A stretch of DNA of 64,000 bases, from contig JALIGW010000021.1 in the NCBI GenBank assembly GCA_023053685.1, positions 12,388,834 through 12,452,833 on the forward strand, given 5' to 3'. Position numbers and translations under genes: made by a program. The notes under the pieces were generated by a model. It saw only the letters and a program-made list of their open reading frames with translations. It had not been told where the DNA came from and made no database searches. Numbering within the stretch: position 1 is the first letter of the stretch; every line of letters starts with the position of its first letter. Source of the DNA: Diadophis punctatus similis (taxonomy: Eukaryota; Chordata; Lepidosauria; Squamata; Dipsadidae). Of the stretch, positions 10,880 through 21,789 are shown piece by piece.

Positions 10880-11955
10880 AGAGCCCTATCTACCTACCTA
10901 CCTTCCTTCCTTCCTTCCTTCCCTCTTTCCCTCCCTCCTTCCTTTCTTCCTTCCTTCCCTCCTGCCTTCCTACCTACCTTCTTTCTTTCCTTCCCTCCTT
11001 CCTTGCTTCCATCCCTCCCACCTTCTTTCCTCCTTGCTTCCTTGCTTCCTCCCTCCCTACCTCCTCCTTTCCTTCCTATCTTCACTCTCTCTCCTCCTTT
11101 CCTTCTTTCTTTCCTCCCTTCTTCCTCCCCTCTCCCCTTCCTTCCTCCCTCCCTCCCTCCCTCCCTTCCTTCCTTCTTACTTCACTCTCCTTCTTTCCTT
11201 CCTTCTTTCTTTCCTCCCTTCCTCCTCTCCTCCTCCCCTCTCCTCCTCCCTTCCCTCCCTCCCTCCCTCCCTTCCCTCTTTCCCTCCCTCCTTCCTTTCT
11301 TCCTTCCTTCCCTCCTGCCTTCCTACCTACCTTCTTTCTTTCCTTCCCTCCTTGCTTCCATCCCTCCCACCTTCTTTCCTCCTTGCTTCCTTGCTTCCTC
11401 CCTCCCTACCTCCTCCTTTCCTTCCTATCTTCACTCTCTCTCCTCCTTTCCTTCTTTCTTTCCTCCCTTCTTCCTCCCCTCTCCCCTTCCCTCCTCCCTC
11501 CCTCCCTTCCTTCTTACTTCACTCTCCTTCTTTCCTTCCTTCTTTCTTTCCTCCCTTCCTCCTCCCCTCCTCCCCTCTCCTCCTCCCTTCCCTCCCTCCC
11601 TCCCTCCCTTCCTTCCCTCTTTCCCTCCCTCCTTCCTTTCTTCCTTCCTTCCCTCCTGCCTTCCTACCTACCTTCCTTCTTTCCTTCCCTCCTTCCTTCT
11701 TTCCATCCCTCCCACCTTCTTTCCTCCTTGCTTCCTCCCTCCCTCCCTCCTTCTTTCCTTCCTACCTTCACTCTCTCTCCTTCTTTCTTTCCTTCTTTCT
11801 TTTCTCCCTTCTTCCTCCCCTGCCCCCTTCCCTCCTCCCTCCCTCCCTTCTTACTTCACTCTCCTTCTTTCCTTCCTTCCTTCCTTCTTTCTTTCCTCCC
11901 TTCCTCCTCCCCTCCTTTCCTCTCCTCCTCCCTTCCCTCCTCCCTCCCTCACTTC
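10880..11955. repeat. 1.1 kb polypyrimidine block with about 345-bp higher-order repeats
   Basis: Nearly pure C/T DNA built of CCTT, CCCT and CTTT. A recognisable block order (CCCTCTTTCCCTCC, then CCTGCCTTCCTACC, then CTTGCTTCC) recurs starting near 10921, 11274 and 11615, giving a period of about 341-353 bp. Frames of up to 394 codons (10844-12028) encode only Leu/Pro/Ser/Phe and are not genes. Confidence 0.95.
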
Positions 11956-12184
11956 CACAATATTTATAGGCACCCCAATGCTACAGATTCCTACTGAGAG
12001 TAAGACATCTGAAGTTCAGCAGCACTGAGTAGACAGACGGATTCTCCTTGCCTGCTCCAGGTGCCCTTGTCTTCAGGATTATACACCGAGAACACCCCAA
12101 AAGAAGTCTCATTTCACCAATTGACAAGACCAAGAGTTCGCATGTAGTGATAGAATATTCATTGCTCAGGGTTGAAATGTGGGG

Positions 12185-12375
12185 TCCTTGGTGCTCTCTG
12201 TGCTTTGCGGACATCTCATTACCAAACTAGATAACATCATCAGTGCTAGAAAGGAAGGGGGTGCAGGATGGAGGAGGAGGACTGTGGGATCCTTGGCGCT
12301 CTATGAATTTTGTTGTTTTCTTGCAGGTGTTTCATTACCCAGCTAGGGAACATCATCAGTGCTAGAAGGGAATGG
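12185..12375 (-). repeat. Two hammerhead-like repeat units, decayed
   Basis: Two minus-strand units, each with a CTCTCTGTGCTTTG- or TTTTCTTGCAGG-type arm, the complement of GAAA, and TCATCAG (complement of CTGATGA) followed by TGCTAGAA. Motif spans are 12203-12252 and 12319-12367. The first has GAGAT instead of GAAAC. The second keeps CTGATGA and GAAAC but has ACC where the cleavage triplet GTC is expected. Confidence 0.6.
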
Positions 12376-12389
12376 GGTTTGCAGAGAAT

Positions 12390-12440
12390 GAGAAAGGGAG
12401 GAGGAGGAGGAGGAGGAGGAGGAGGAGGACGACGACGACT
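12390..12440. repeat. (GGA)n tract
   Basis: About 12 GGA units followed by GAC triplets. The same type of tract accompanies the hammerhead-like repeats at 24471, 24640 and 37595, so it appears to belong to that repeat unit. Confidence 0.9.
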
Positions 12441-12444
12441 GGGG

Positions 12445-12625
12445 GAGTCCTTGGTACTCTTTGAGCTTGGTTACTTTCTTGCAGATGTTTCATTACTCAA
12501 CCAGATAACAGATAGCAAATCCCACTCCCTTCTAATACTGATGATGTTACATGGTTGGGTAATGAAATGTCTGCCCAAAAACAACCGTCAGAGAGCACCA
12601 AAGATCCCACAGATTGCATCTCTTT
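12445..12625 (+). repeat. Hammerhead-like repeat units in inverted order
   Basis: A broken minus-strand half (12475-12510) is followed by a plus-strand unit at 12531-12580: TTCTAATA, CTGATGA, hairpin GTTACA..GGGTAAT, GAAATGTC, TGCCCAA. The core boxes survive, and the stem I pairing is partly lost. Downstream CAGAGAGCACCAAAGATCCC is the usual continuation of this repeat. Confidence 0.6.
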
Positions 12626-13400
12626 TGCTCATTGTCGATTTGCTCAGGAACCACCAATGCAGTCATCCATGTTCGGAACGCAATGAAATACTTGTTCGGG
12701 GATCGAAAACTCTAGGGAACATTTTCCAGAAAAGATAACATTCAAACCCCCCTGGAATATCCTTGAGATCTGTCCAAAAATAATAGCGGCAAATGCCAGC
12801 CATTTGCTGCACCCGAACCAGCCTTTAAAACAAAACAGCCTTCATCCTTTTGGATGCGATATTAACAAGCCAAATGCCAGTTAGGTGTGTTTCCACAACT
12901 GGCAAAGATTTACAAGGACTTAGTTGGCGTGAACCTTCACATCTTGGAAATTGGAGAAGTCCTGCTTGGCAGATGTTGGTTCTCTGACAACAAATGGGGA
13001 AACCGCTGGGTAGACCGAAGCACAAGTGTTGATCTGAGCGGGTGTGCATTTTCCCTGCTTTGACCGATTTAGCTTCACACTATTAGTGTTACAATCCCTC
13101 CGATAACAAGAGCATTTTGCCAGTAGCCCCGTGTTTTTCAAGCAAGATTTCTTCCCTTGCAAGCCTGAAAAACAGAGCTTAAAATATCACAGTTCCAAAA
13201 CGCAACCAATTTATGCTGGATTTTTATTTTGTATTTTCCTGTCAAGGAACATAAGCACAGAGAAGCCATTTCAGAAATGAACTTTTCACACAAGCTATCT
13301 AGTCCGGTCCCAAAACAATTCCAATGCAATGCTACAAGCCACATACTCCTGCTTCAGTTGTCCTACTTAATTTCAAATACCGGGGGTTGCTGTAATGTAG
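12626..13400. other. No recognised feature
   Basis: Single-copy-looking DNA. Several overlapping 60-80-codon frames on both strands at 12825-13414 have no recognisable homology. Confidence 0.45.
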
Positions 13401-13755
13401 AATCCAGCCGTTAAGCAATCCTAGTTGATCTCAAGAGAGGTAAGATGGTGATTAAACCCAGTTAGGTCATGGATGGGAGAGGCCAGAAAGAAATTCAGGA
13501 TTCCTGCGAAATCTAACGGCTAGGCCAGCAGAAAAGATGGCATTTAAAAGCTGAAAAGATATCTGCAAAGGCACAATTTTACTTATCTTAGTTAAGAATG
13601 GATTTTTCTTTCTTTTTCTTCTTCTTTCTTTTCTTTTTTAAAATCTTAATAAATTGTGACTCGAGTTCTATTGATGGTCTATACATCCAATGGTAAAACG
13701 ATAAAAAAAAGAAGAAAGTACAAAAAAAGGAAAAAAGGGATCACCCAAACATTCA
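13401..13755 (+). repeat. Local direct duplication, left copy
   Basis: Starts GAATCCAGCCGTTAAGCAATCC and contains GTTGATCTCAAGAGAG, GCATTTAAAAGCTGAAAA, ATTGATGGTCTATACATCC and AATGGTAAAAC. All recur in the same order at 14189-14545. The copies differ by substitutions and small indels, most of them in the T-rich middle. Confidence 0.85.
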
Positions 13756-13758
13756 TTC

Positions 13759-13793
<35 letters not shown>

Positions 13794-13806
13794 TAATCAA
13801 TCAATC
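13756..13806. repeat. (AATC)n tail of a CR1 copy
   Basis: ATTC/AATC tetranucleotides adjacent to the 3' end of the minus-strand CR1 at 13807. This is a tail type different from the usual pentanucleotide. Confidence 0.9.
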
Positions 13807-14170
13807 AGAATAGAGCTAGAAGGCACCTTGAAGGGCTTCTACTCCAACCCGCTGCTCAAGCAGGAGACCTTATATCAATCCAGACAAATGGTTGTCCAGT
13901 CTCTTCTTAAAAAAGCCTCCAGTGATGGAGCACCCACAACTTCTGGTGGCAAGCTTTTCCACTGGTTAATTGTCCTCACTGTTTAGGAAGTTTCTCCTCA
14001 ATTCCAGGTTGCTTCTCTCCTTGGTTAGTTTCCATCCATTGTTTCTTGTCCTGCCTTCAGGTGCTTTGGAAAATAAGTTGACCCCCTTCCTCTTTGTGGC
14101 AGCCCCTCAGATACTGGAAGACTGCTATCATGCCACCCCTAGTCCTTCTTTTCTCTAAAACTGGACCTAC
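13807..14170 (-). mobile_element. CR1 LINE 3' fragment between the duplicated segments
   Basis: Minus-strand CR1 3' UTR and ORF2 tail (AGCTAGAAGGCACCTTGAAG, then CTTCTACTCCAACCC, GGTGCTTTGGAAAATAAG and ACTGCTATCATGCCACCCC), 5'-truncated at about 14170. It lies between the two halves of the 13401/14189 duplication. Confidence 0.85.
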
Positions 14171-14188
14171 CCAATTCCTGGAATTCCT

Positions 14189-14545
14189 GGAATCCAGCAG
14201 TTAAGCAATCCTAGTTGATCTCAAGAGAGTTAAGACGGATTAAACCTGGTTAGGCCATCGATGGGAGAGACCAAAAGGAAGTTCTGGATTTCTTGATACT
14301 TTCTGCAAAATCTAAAGACTATGCCAGCAGAGAAAAAAAGCATTTAAAAGCTGAAAAAGTAACTGTAAATGCACAAATTTTACTTGTCTTAGTTAAGAAT
14401 GGGTTTTTTTACATTTTTGTTTTATCTTAATAAATTGTGACTCTTGTTTTATTGATGGTCTATACATCCAATGGTAAAACAAGAAAAAATAAAGAAAAAA
14501 ATTACAAAAAAAAGGGATGGGGAATGACCTAAACATCCAACATTG
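14189..14545 (+). repeat. Local direct duplication, right copy
   Basis: Direct repeat of 13401-13755 (same order of conserved blocks, same strand), followed by GGGATGGGGAATGACC. The period between the copies is about 788 bp, including the CR1 insert. Confidence 0.85.
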
Positions 14546-15184
14546 AACATTAAAAAGAACCAAACCCTCCACCCTGGCTCGATGCTTAATACAAAAATTA
14601 AAAAAAACTCTGATAAATTGTTCTCTTACGCAAGGGGTCTGTAAACAGTTGTAAACTTTCTCATCCTTATTTGACCAGAAAAGTAGTAGATTATAGATTA
14701 TATAAACAAATATTTCAGATGAGGAGATCACTATGGAATGGATATTTTTGGGTCAAATATTTTTTTCTCTGCTAGGGGTAGAAAATCTAACTATGTAAAA
14801 TAATAATAATAATAATAGGAAGCTGTGAGTATCCCAGGTATCCTTTGGCATTGAGATTTAACTCAGTGAGGCCCTGGGGAAGGAAGAGTCAGCTAACTAA
14901 TAAATGGTGTAAAACTCTTAGCCAAAGAGTTAGCCAATGGGGGCCTTTTATAATAGTTAGTAAAGGAATGTAGAGAACAGAGAAGACAAGACAGCCATGC
15001 CAGCCTCAAGGTGTGAATTTGAATGATGGCTTCATTGCTGTTCCAGCCTAGGCAGATGTCATCAATCATTCATGATTGATCATGTGTCTTTTCCTACACA
15101 AACCTTTGCAAATCTCCAGGCTTGGTTTGATTGGCTGGTAGCCCCACGATCACCCTTTCAAGGTATTTTCACGAAGACATTGTT
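14546..15184. other. No recognised feature
   Basis: AT-rich DNA with an (AAT)n stretch near 14803-14818. No gene seen. Confidence 0.45.
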
Positions 15185-15185
15185 T

Positions 15186-15345
15186 AACAGATTACCAGAG
15201 TTGGAAGGGACCTTGCAGGTCATCTAGTCCAACCCCCTGCCCAAGCAGGAAACCCTATATCTACCTCTACCTAGGATCGAACTCACAACCTCCTGATTAT
15301 GAGGCAAGAGCTCCACCTCTAGGCCACAGTGGTTGTGTTCCAGAT
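15186..15345 (-). mobile_element. tRNA-derived SINE with CR1-type 3' tail
   Basis: On the minus strand: head GTGGCCTAGAGGTGGAGCTC with an A-box-like TGGCCTAGAGG and B-box-like GTTCGATCC, then GTAGAGGTAG and a tail CAGGGGGTTGGACTAGATGA followed by CAAGGTCCCTTCCAACTC. The tail equals the last about 80 bp of CR1. A plus-strand copy of the same composite is at 31985-32140. CR1-tailed SINEs are presumed to be mobilised by CR1 reverse transcriptase. Confidence 0.82.
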
Positions 15346-15409
15346 CTCCACTGCTTTAGCTCACACTGTAGGGGAGTCGCTCTTTTCTCCCTACCACTTT
15401 ACATTTAGA

Positions 15410-15795
15410 ATAACAGAGTTGGAAGGGACCTTAGAGGTCTTCTAGTCCAACCCCCTGCTTAAGGAAGGAAACCTTACACCACTTCAGACAAATGGTTATC
15501 CAATCTCTTCTTAAAAACTTCCAGTGTTGGAGAATTCACAGCTTCTGGAGGCAAGCTGTTCCACTGATTAATTGTTCTAACTGTCAGGAAATTTCTCCTT
15601 AGCTCTAAGTTGCTTCTCTCCTTGATTATTATCCACCCGTTGCTTCTTGTTCTACCCTCAGGTGCTCTGGAGAATAGTTTGACTCCCTCTTCTTTGTGGC
15701 AGCCCTTCAAGTATTGGAAGACTGCTATCAAGTCATCCCTGGTTCTTCTTTTCACTAGCCTAGACATACCCAATTCCTGCAACCGTTCTTCATAT
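15410..15795 (-). mobile_element. CR1 LINE 3' fragment
   Basis: Minus-strand CR1. The frame at 15474-15782 keeps the ORF2 C-terminus (MQELGMSRLVKRRTRDDLIA, ending VFKKRLDNHLSEVV) without a stop before the natural end. The copy is 5'-truncated at the LQELG region, right beside the next CR1. Confidence 0.9.
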
Positions 15796-15802
15796 ACAGA
15801 AT

Positions 15803-16320
15803 ACAGAATAACAGAGTTGGAAGGGACCTTGGAGGTCTTCTAGTCCAACCCCTGCTTAGGCAGGAAACCCAACACCACTTCAGACAAATGGTTATCCAAC
15901 ATCTTCTTAAAAACTTCCAATGTTGGAGCATTCACAACTTCTGGAGGCAGGTTGTTCCACTGATTAATTGTTCTAACTGTCAGGAAATTTCTCCTTAGTT
16001 CTAAGTTGCTTCTCTCCTTGTTTAGTTTCCATCCATTGCTTCTTGTTCTACCCTCAGGTGCTTTGGAGAATAGTTTGACTCCCCCTTCTTTGTGGCGACC
16101 CTTGAGATATTGGAAGACTGCTATCATGTCTCCCCTGGTCCTTCTTTTCATTAAACTAGACATACCCAGTTCTTGCAACCGTTCTTCATATGTTTTAGCC
16201 TCCAGTCCCCTAATCATCTTCGTTGCTCTTCTCTGCACTCTTTCTAGAGTCTCCACATCCTTTTTACATTGTGGCGACCCAAACTGGCTGCCGTATTCCA
16301 AGTGTGGCATTATAAAATGC
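15803..16320 (-). mobile_element. CR1 LINE 3' fragment (best-preserved ORF2 end)
   Basis: The minus-strand frame 15840-16310 (156 codons) covers the CR1 ORF2 C-terminus: PHLEYGSQFGSPQCKKDVET, then [20 protein letters not shown] and GDMIAVFQYLKGRHKEGGVK. It represents the region after the reverse transcriptase domain. The rest of ORF2 is missing. It lies in tandem with the CR1 copy immediately to its left. Confidence 0.92.
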
Positions 16321-17280
16321 TATTAATTACTAAATAAATAAAGTGGTATTTAAGTGGGTTGCGCAATTCCAGAGCAATTGAATTTGTAAAACAAATAACG
16401 GTAAGCAGGCAAAAAAAAAAACATGAATTGCAGAACAGAACAAATAGCTTATGTGATATTTATTCATTCCAACTTAGGGAACATGTTCAGTTGGCTGTTT
16501 TCTTCTTCCTTTCTTCCCGCTTCTTCGCAAGTTGAAACCAAGTTTATATTTTGCTCACTTTCCTGAGTACCTGTAATTGCTTCACCTTCGTCGCCACCAC
16601 ACATAAAATAATGATGGGGTTTATTTAAAAACCAGGCAAGCTGTTTCATTCAGCGGGAGAAATGCTGCCTCCCTCTGATCTTCCTATTGTGGGAGCTGAG
16701 GAGATTCCCCACTGAGATTGTCTTTCAGTCTTCTCCACTATAAGGGAGATCAAAGGGAAAGTGGCTAATTAACATAGTAAAGAACATAAAAATCCCAAGA
16801 GCTTTATCAGTGTCACAATCCAAATGGTTAAAAAATAAATAAAAAAAATTAGTTGATAGCGATACGCAGGACTGAAAGTCCTTGAAATGGCAGCTTTTGA
16901 ATACGAATGTGACTATGAATTCATATTCATATAGATAGATAGATTTGTATGCGTGTGATATATACATGTGAAATATCCTTAATTATACAGAATAATGCCA
17001 AAGCATAAGGAACAGCTTTTGATTTTTGCCGAAACTTGCTTATGAAAGCATTTCCATCCTAAACACTGGTGTGGACTGTCTTTATCTCATTTTTCCCCTT
17101 TTTTCAAGAAATCTGACAAAAGGCTCCAAATCTTTTCTTGAATAAACATTCAGCTCTTTTCTATAAGAAAAACTAAAGGCAGCGTTGCTAGGGGAAAAGG
17201 TCTTTCCTTCCTCTTTGAAAACACAAAATCACAACTTTCCTTCCCAAATGAGGTTTAGCTGCTTGAGCTGTGAGTGAAAT
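16321..17280. other. No recognised feature
   Basis: AT-rich, apparently single-copy DNA with a short GATA run near 16930. No gene or RNA recognised. Confidence 0.5.
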
Positions 17281-17357
<77 letters not shown>

Positions 17358-17402
17358 TGTATGAATGTATGAATGTATGAATGTATGAATGAATGAATGA
17401 AT
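17281..17402. repeat. (GA)n then (GAATGTAT)n microsatellite
   Basis: About 70 bp of GA dinucleotides followed by GAATGTAT/GAAT units. Confidence 0.95.
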
Positions 17403-17439
17403 GTAGGGAACATTTTTCTAATAAAAGAGAATATTTGTA

Positions 17440-17539
17440 GCTCAGGGTTGTCCTAGGTGCTCTCTGAGTTTTCTTGCAGACGTTTCATGACCCAACTAGG
17501 TAACATAATCAGTGCTAGAAGGGAGTGGGGGTTGTAGAG
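17440..17539 (-). repeat. Hammerhead-like repeat unit cut by an LTR element
   Basis: Motif at 17471-17520 (minus): TTCTAGCA, CTGATTA, hairpin GTTACC..GGGTCA, GAAAC, GTC, TGCAAGAA. The CTGATGA box carries one substitution, but stem I pairs at 7 of 8 positions. The unit continues as GGGAGTGGGGGTTGTAGAG and is broken at 17539 by the LTR element. It resumes at 24471 with AGAGGAAGAGGAGG. Confidence 0.7.
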
Positions 17540-18165
17540 TGTTGGAAGTAATATTCTTCTGGGTTCAGTTCCAAGTGGGGAAAAAGAACACTGGATTCAT
17601 GGAAGTTGCTTGGAAAGAAGGTTTTAATGGAGAACAAAGGAACAGGAGCACATAGCTCCTGAACAGAAAAGGTGGATCACATGTTTCCAGGTGTTGGGTC
17701 CAGAAAAGGAAGGGGCAAGATGCTTGGAGTTCCTTGCTTTATACTCTCTCTTGGGGTCCCTCCCCAACTGTTTCCTCTTCCTATACAGAAATCTATCCTA
17801 TTGGCTGTCAAGATTCACAGGAGCATTCTGGGGCATCTCTTGTGGGCTGTCCTGAATCCCAGGGTGGTTGGGATGGAATTTTACCAGGTCCCATGTGGTG
17901 AATGAAAAGGCTTTGTGATTCCTTTCCTGTTTGTAATGTAAAAATACTGTTTCAGGCTAGGTGGGGGGAATGGGCTGGGCTAGGCCATTCCTTGATGGCC
18001 CATTAGCAAGAGTGGGAGGAATGGGTGAGCTGGCGCATAAGATGAGTCTTTTGTCTGCTTAGAAGCAGGTTTCCAGGGATATTCTACTGTATATAATATT
18101 CTGCCTTTTAATATTTCCCAGGGTATTTCACCCTTCCAGGAGGGGGTGGGTATTAACTTCCTACA
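17540..18165 (-). repeat. 3' LTR
   Basis: On the minus strand the LTR starts TGTAGGAAG and ends CTTCCAACA. It has a TATA box candidate TATAAAG at 17737-17743 and an ATTAAA polyadenylation-like signal at 17622-17627. The differences from the other LTR that I can see are A/G in GAGCACAT(A/G)GCTCC and G/A in GTAAT(G/A)TAAAAA. Confidence 0.92.
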
Positions 18166-18183
18166 ATCCCTCATTTTTTTTCC
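18166..18183 (-). other. Candidate polypurine tract
   Basis: Immediately upstream of the 3' LTR on the minus strand lies GGAAAAAAAATGAGGGAT, a purine run in the position where plus-strand priming occurs in LTR elements. Confidence 0.6.
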
Positions 18184-20765
18184 AAAACATGTGAGTGCTA
18201 CACACGTTTTGACACAAGCTTCAGATTGATCAGGTCAGGGAGACTTGATGGGTGCTTTAAATTTTCTCTGATACAAAGGGGAAGACTTGATAGAGGCAGC
18301 AGAAGGATTTCTTCAGTGGCTCCCAAAAGGAGAGCTTTCAACCATGATGGTCAGTGCCAGGGCAAAAGTTCTGGAAGTAAATTTACAGTATCCAATTTTC
18401 CATGCCAATTATGTTCAGATGTTTGATAACACTTTCTGTGAGCTCCCAGACAGGTTTCAAGCAAGCACAGGCCCCACAATATTTCCACAGCCATGGTTTA
18501 CCTTTAAATCATAGGCTGCCCATTTCCAAGGGATGGTTCTTGAATCTGCCCTAGCTCTTACTTTAGTGCATGTAGGATTTGTGAGTCCAAATTGTTTGTG
18601 AGTCCAAATTGAGGTTAGCCAATGTGCAATCCAACCCCCCCCCCTTTTTTTTCTTTTTTTCCCCAAAATTACACACACTGAGCCCTGGGACTCCTACTCA
18701 TGAGACCACCAGTGCAACATACCCTGCTTTACTGGGCAGCATTCAGGGCTTGAGTTTTGGGAGATTCTTTCTGCTAGCTCTTCAAGTGGGGAAATTGCCT
18801 GAGGGGACTTGTCCCCTCCCCCATGGGATTAGCAGGGAGATATGACTGCCTGGGCTTTAATGCCACAAAGCAGGAAAAAAAAGAAAAACAAACAAACAGT
18901 AATCTAGAGGCAGCTTTGGGTGGAGGTAGATAAAGGATAACCTCAGTCTAATTCTGAATGGGGTGTCTCTGTGTGTGCTTGTGTGTGCAGCTACTTTCTA
19001 AAATACAGGCAATTACAGACATTCTGGACAAATTTCCCTCCCACTAGATAGAAATCTAAAGGGTACAGAACTTGCTGTGGCAACCACTCCCAAATACAAT
19101 TCTTACATGAGTACATTAAACTGATTACAATATAGATGAGACAAGAAAGAAAAACTTTACAATGAATTTCTGTGAATGAAGCAGAGAGAGAGAGAGAAAA
19201 AAAACCTCACAATGAATTTCCCCCCTCCCCCCTAGTCTTTTCAGCTGTCTTCTGGGGATTGAAAATAGACTTTTGGTCTTTATCTGTCCATCTCAGGGTC
19301 CTTTCATTCATGTCTGCTGGGTGGCCTTAGGCTTGGTGGTAAGGCTGGTCAGTCAGGCTTGGGAAGATCTGCTCCACTCTGGTTGCTGTGATGACTAGAG
19401 GACTAGATTCAAACCCAATTCTGGCTCAAATGGATGGAAGATCTCTACTGGAAGCAATATCTGAGTCCATGTGCTATGCTTCCATAGGCTTCAGGATCAT
19501 GTGTGCAGGGCTGAAAGACATAAGAACAGGGTCCCCTCCCCCTTTTGCTGGTAATTCTACCAGGAAAGGCATTGTAGAAGGATTAGAGATTTGGGGGGGG
19601 GGGGTGTAGATAGTTTGCAGGCAGGGTTTGAGGAAAACAAACAACACATCAGTATTGCAGTTAAATCAATTATAACAAAATGGAGACATCAAATGAGGAA
19701 GAAAAACTGGATTCACCTGCTTCAGAAAAAAGGACAGACATTTCCATCTCAGCAGAGAATTGGCATCCATTAAACATCACAAAAGAGCAATATTAAAAAA
19801 AATTGTTTGCATTTACATACAATAAATGTAAGAATGAAATTTTCCCGTAAATTAACTTAAAACATTCCCTCTTAAACTTGGGCTTTTCTTAAAATCACAG
19901 AAAAGAATAGGAAAATTGAACTCTGTTCGTCACCCAAGTCTAGGTTGGCCGGACCTAGCTGGGCAAAGACATTTTCTTTTCTTTTCAGTGCTTTTAATTC
20001 TTTTCTAACAATTTAAAATTCATATCTCTAGGGAACAGAGACAATTTTACAGTTGCAATTACCTCGAGTGCGCACAATGACTTAAGACGTACACATACAC
20101 AAAAACAGGAACAAAAAAACAGGGACAAACACACAAGTCATTCCCACCATAAATCTCAGTTAAATTAGGGAAGGCACAAATCTTAACAAATAAACCACGT
20201 GGTTACATATAGGAGAGAGAGAGGAAAGGAGAGAGAGACAAACAAACAAAACCCCAACATTTTCCTTTTCTTTTAAGTACCTTTATTAAGCCAAATCGGT
20301 TTTCCTATGTCATCCCTCAGCAAAGCCCATTTTCTACATATTCTTCTACATCATACCGGCCAGGAAGGCATTTGCCTCTCGTCCTGAGCCACAAGCAAGG
20401 TTCCTAAAGGGGTTCTACCTCCCTCGAGCTGCACTTCCCATGTTTTTTCCCTTCTGATGTGGGCCTTGACACTTTGATGCAGCCGGGATGGTACCACGTC
20501 AGTTTTCAGACAAAAAGGTCTGGAGAGGACTTCGGTTCCCTACACAAAGTATGCGTACCTCTCTATTAGGGAACTCTGCTTCCGGTTTTCGGATCCCTCT
20601 AAAAAACGGCAATCCGGGAGAACTGCTGCCCCCAACGCAGATCAGTACGAGCAACTCCTACAACTTCACTCCTTGCTTGTCTACTTGAAAATCCTGGGGT
20701 TTGCTTTTGGGCTGTTCACAGGATAAACAATTAACAAAATTTGCTTTCCCACCCTTCAATCACAC
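18184..20765 (-). other. LTR element interior without recognisable coding
   Basis: 2.6 kb between the polypurine tract and the first LINE fragment. Only short frames (up to 78 codons) are present on either strand, and none shows gag, protease, reverse transcriptase or integrase motifs. I could not assign this interval, which may be the element's own leader or 3' region. Confidence 0.5.
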
Positions 20766-20779
20766 TTGCACACACATTC

Positions 20780-21365
20780 TTTCTCCTTACCTAACAGAAG
20801 CTCTGAAAAAGCTAAACAGAACTTACACAAATCAAAAACAGAGAAAGAGAAGATATTGACACATAGGCTGGTAGATGAGAAAGAAACTCTATACTACCAA
20901 AATGAGGATAAACAAAAAATAATTCAAGATTATGAAAAGCTGTATGAGCAAGAAGTTTCAGAAAATAAAATTAAAGAATATTTGGAAAAAGCGGAATTGC
21001 CTAAAGTACCAGAAAAGGTAAAAAACTAAATGAATGAATATCAATGATGGAATTATCAAAAGCAATCAAGAGACAAAAGAACAACCAAACACCAGGACCA
21101 GGTAGGCCAGTGGCAGAATTTTACAAAGGTTTTACATAATGAAGTATTGATTGATGCAAAGGTACCAAATTCATGAATGGAAGCAAATATTACTTTGATT
21201 CCAAAAGAAGATTCAGATTTAATGCAGATAACTATAGGCCCATCTCTTTACTGAATGCTGACTATAAAATATATACTTCAATAATGGCAGCAAGACTAAA
21301 AGGTTGCTAAATGAATTTATACATTCAGATCTCAAGCTTTTTCTAAGAGACAGATTAAAAACAAA
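20780..21365 (+). pseudogene. L1-type LINE ORF2 fragment inside the LTR element
   Basis: Conceptual translation gives L1 ORF2 signatures: YEKLYEQEVSENKIKEYLEK at about 20935-21000, then KRQKNNQTPGP..AEFYK and the NYRPISLLNADYKI block of the L1 reverse transcriptase, across frameshifts and missing codons. The domain is incomplete and non-functional. Its orientation is opposite to that of the host LTR element. Confidence 0.75.
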
Positions 21366-21517
21366 ATGAGAATGATTTTAAATTCATATTGACACTGGAA
21401 TTGCTAAATATAAATATTAGGGCAGACACAGAAATTAAAGGCATGGAAACTGGAAAACTAATTTTTTTCCAAAAGGTAGAGGAAAGAACTAGAGGGACAT
21501 TATGGCAAACCCTTTTT

Positions 21518-21767
21518 TTCCCATGGCTGTTAAGCAAATCACTGCAGTTGTTAAATGAATCACACGGTCATTAAGCGAATCCAACTTTGCTTATTGACTT
21601 TACCTCTTGGGAACTGGATCACATGATCCTGCATTGGCACAACCATCCTAAATACATGCGAGTTGCCAAGCACATGACCATAAGGTCGTAAGGGTGAGGA
21701 CATCCCTAACTCATTTTTTTCCCAATGCCATTGTAACTTGGAATGGTCATTAAATGAGGACTACCTG
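21518..21767 (-). mobile_element. TA-MITE, copy 4, truncated, inside the LTR element
   Basis: The segment aligns in reverse to part of the 19-409 MITE (TGTTAAGCAAATCACTGCAG, CACATGATCC, GACCATAAGGTCGTAAG) and ends GAGGACTACCTG, a preserved terminal repeat. The other terminus is missing. Confidence 0.75.
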
Positions 21768-21789
21768 CCCTGAATGGATCATCAACTCA

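Noticed and set aside
10844..12028. 394-codon open frame
   Set aside because: It consists only of Leu/Pro/Ser/Phe encoded by a CCTT-type polypyrimidine tract. Other frames of the same tract are equally open.
15840..16310. 156-codon ORF as a host gene
   Set aside because: Matches the CR1 ORF2 C-terminus, which recurs in many copies in this window.
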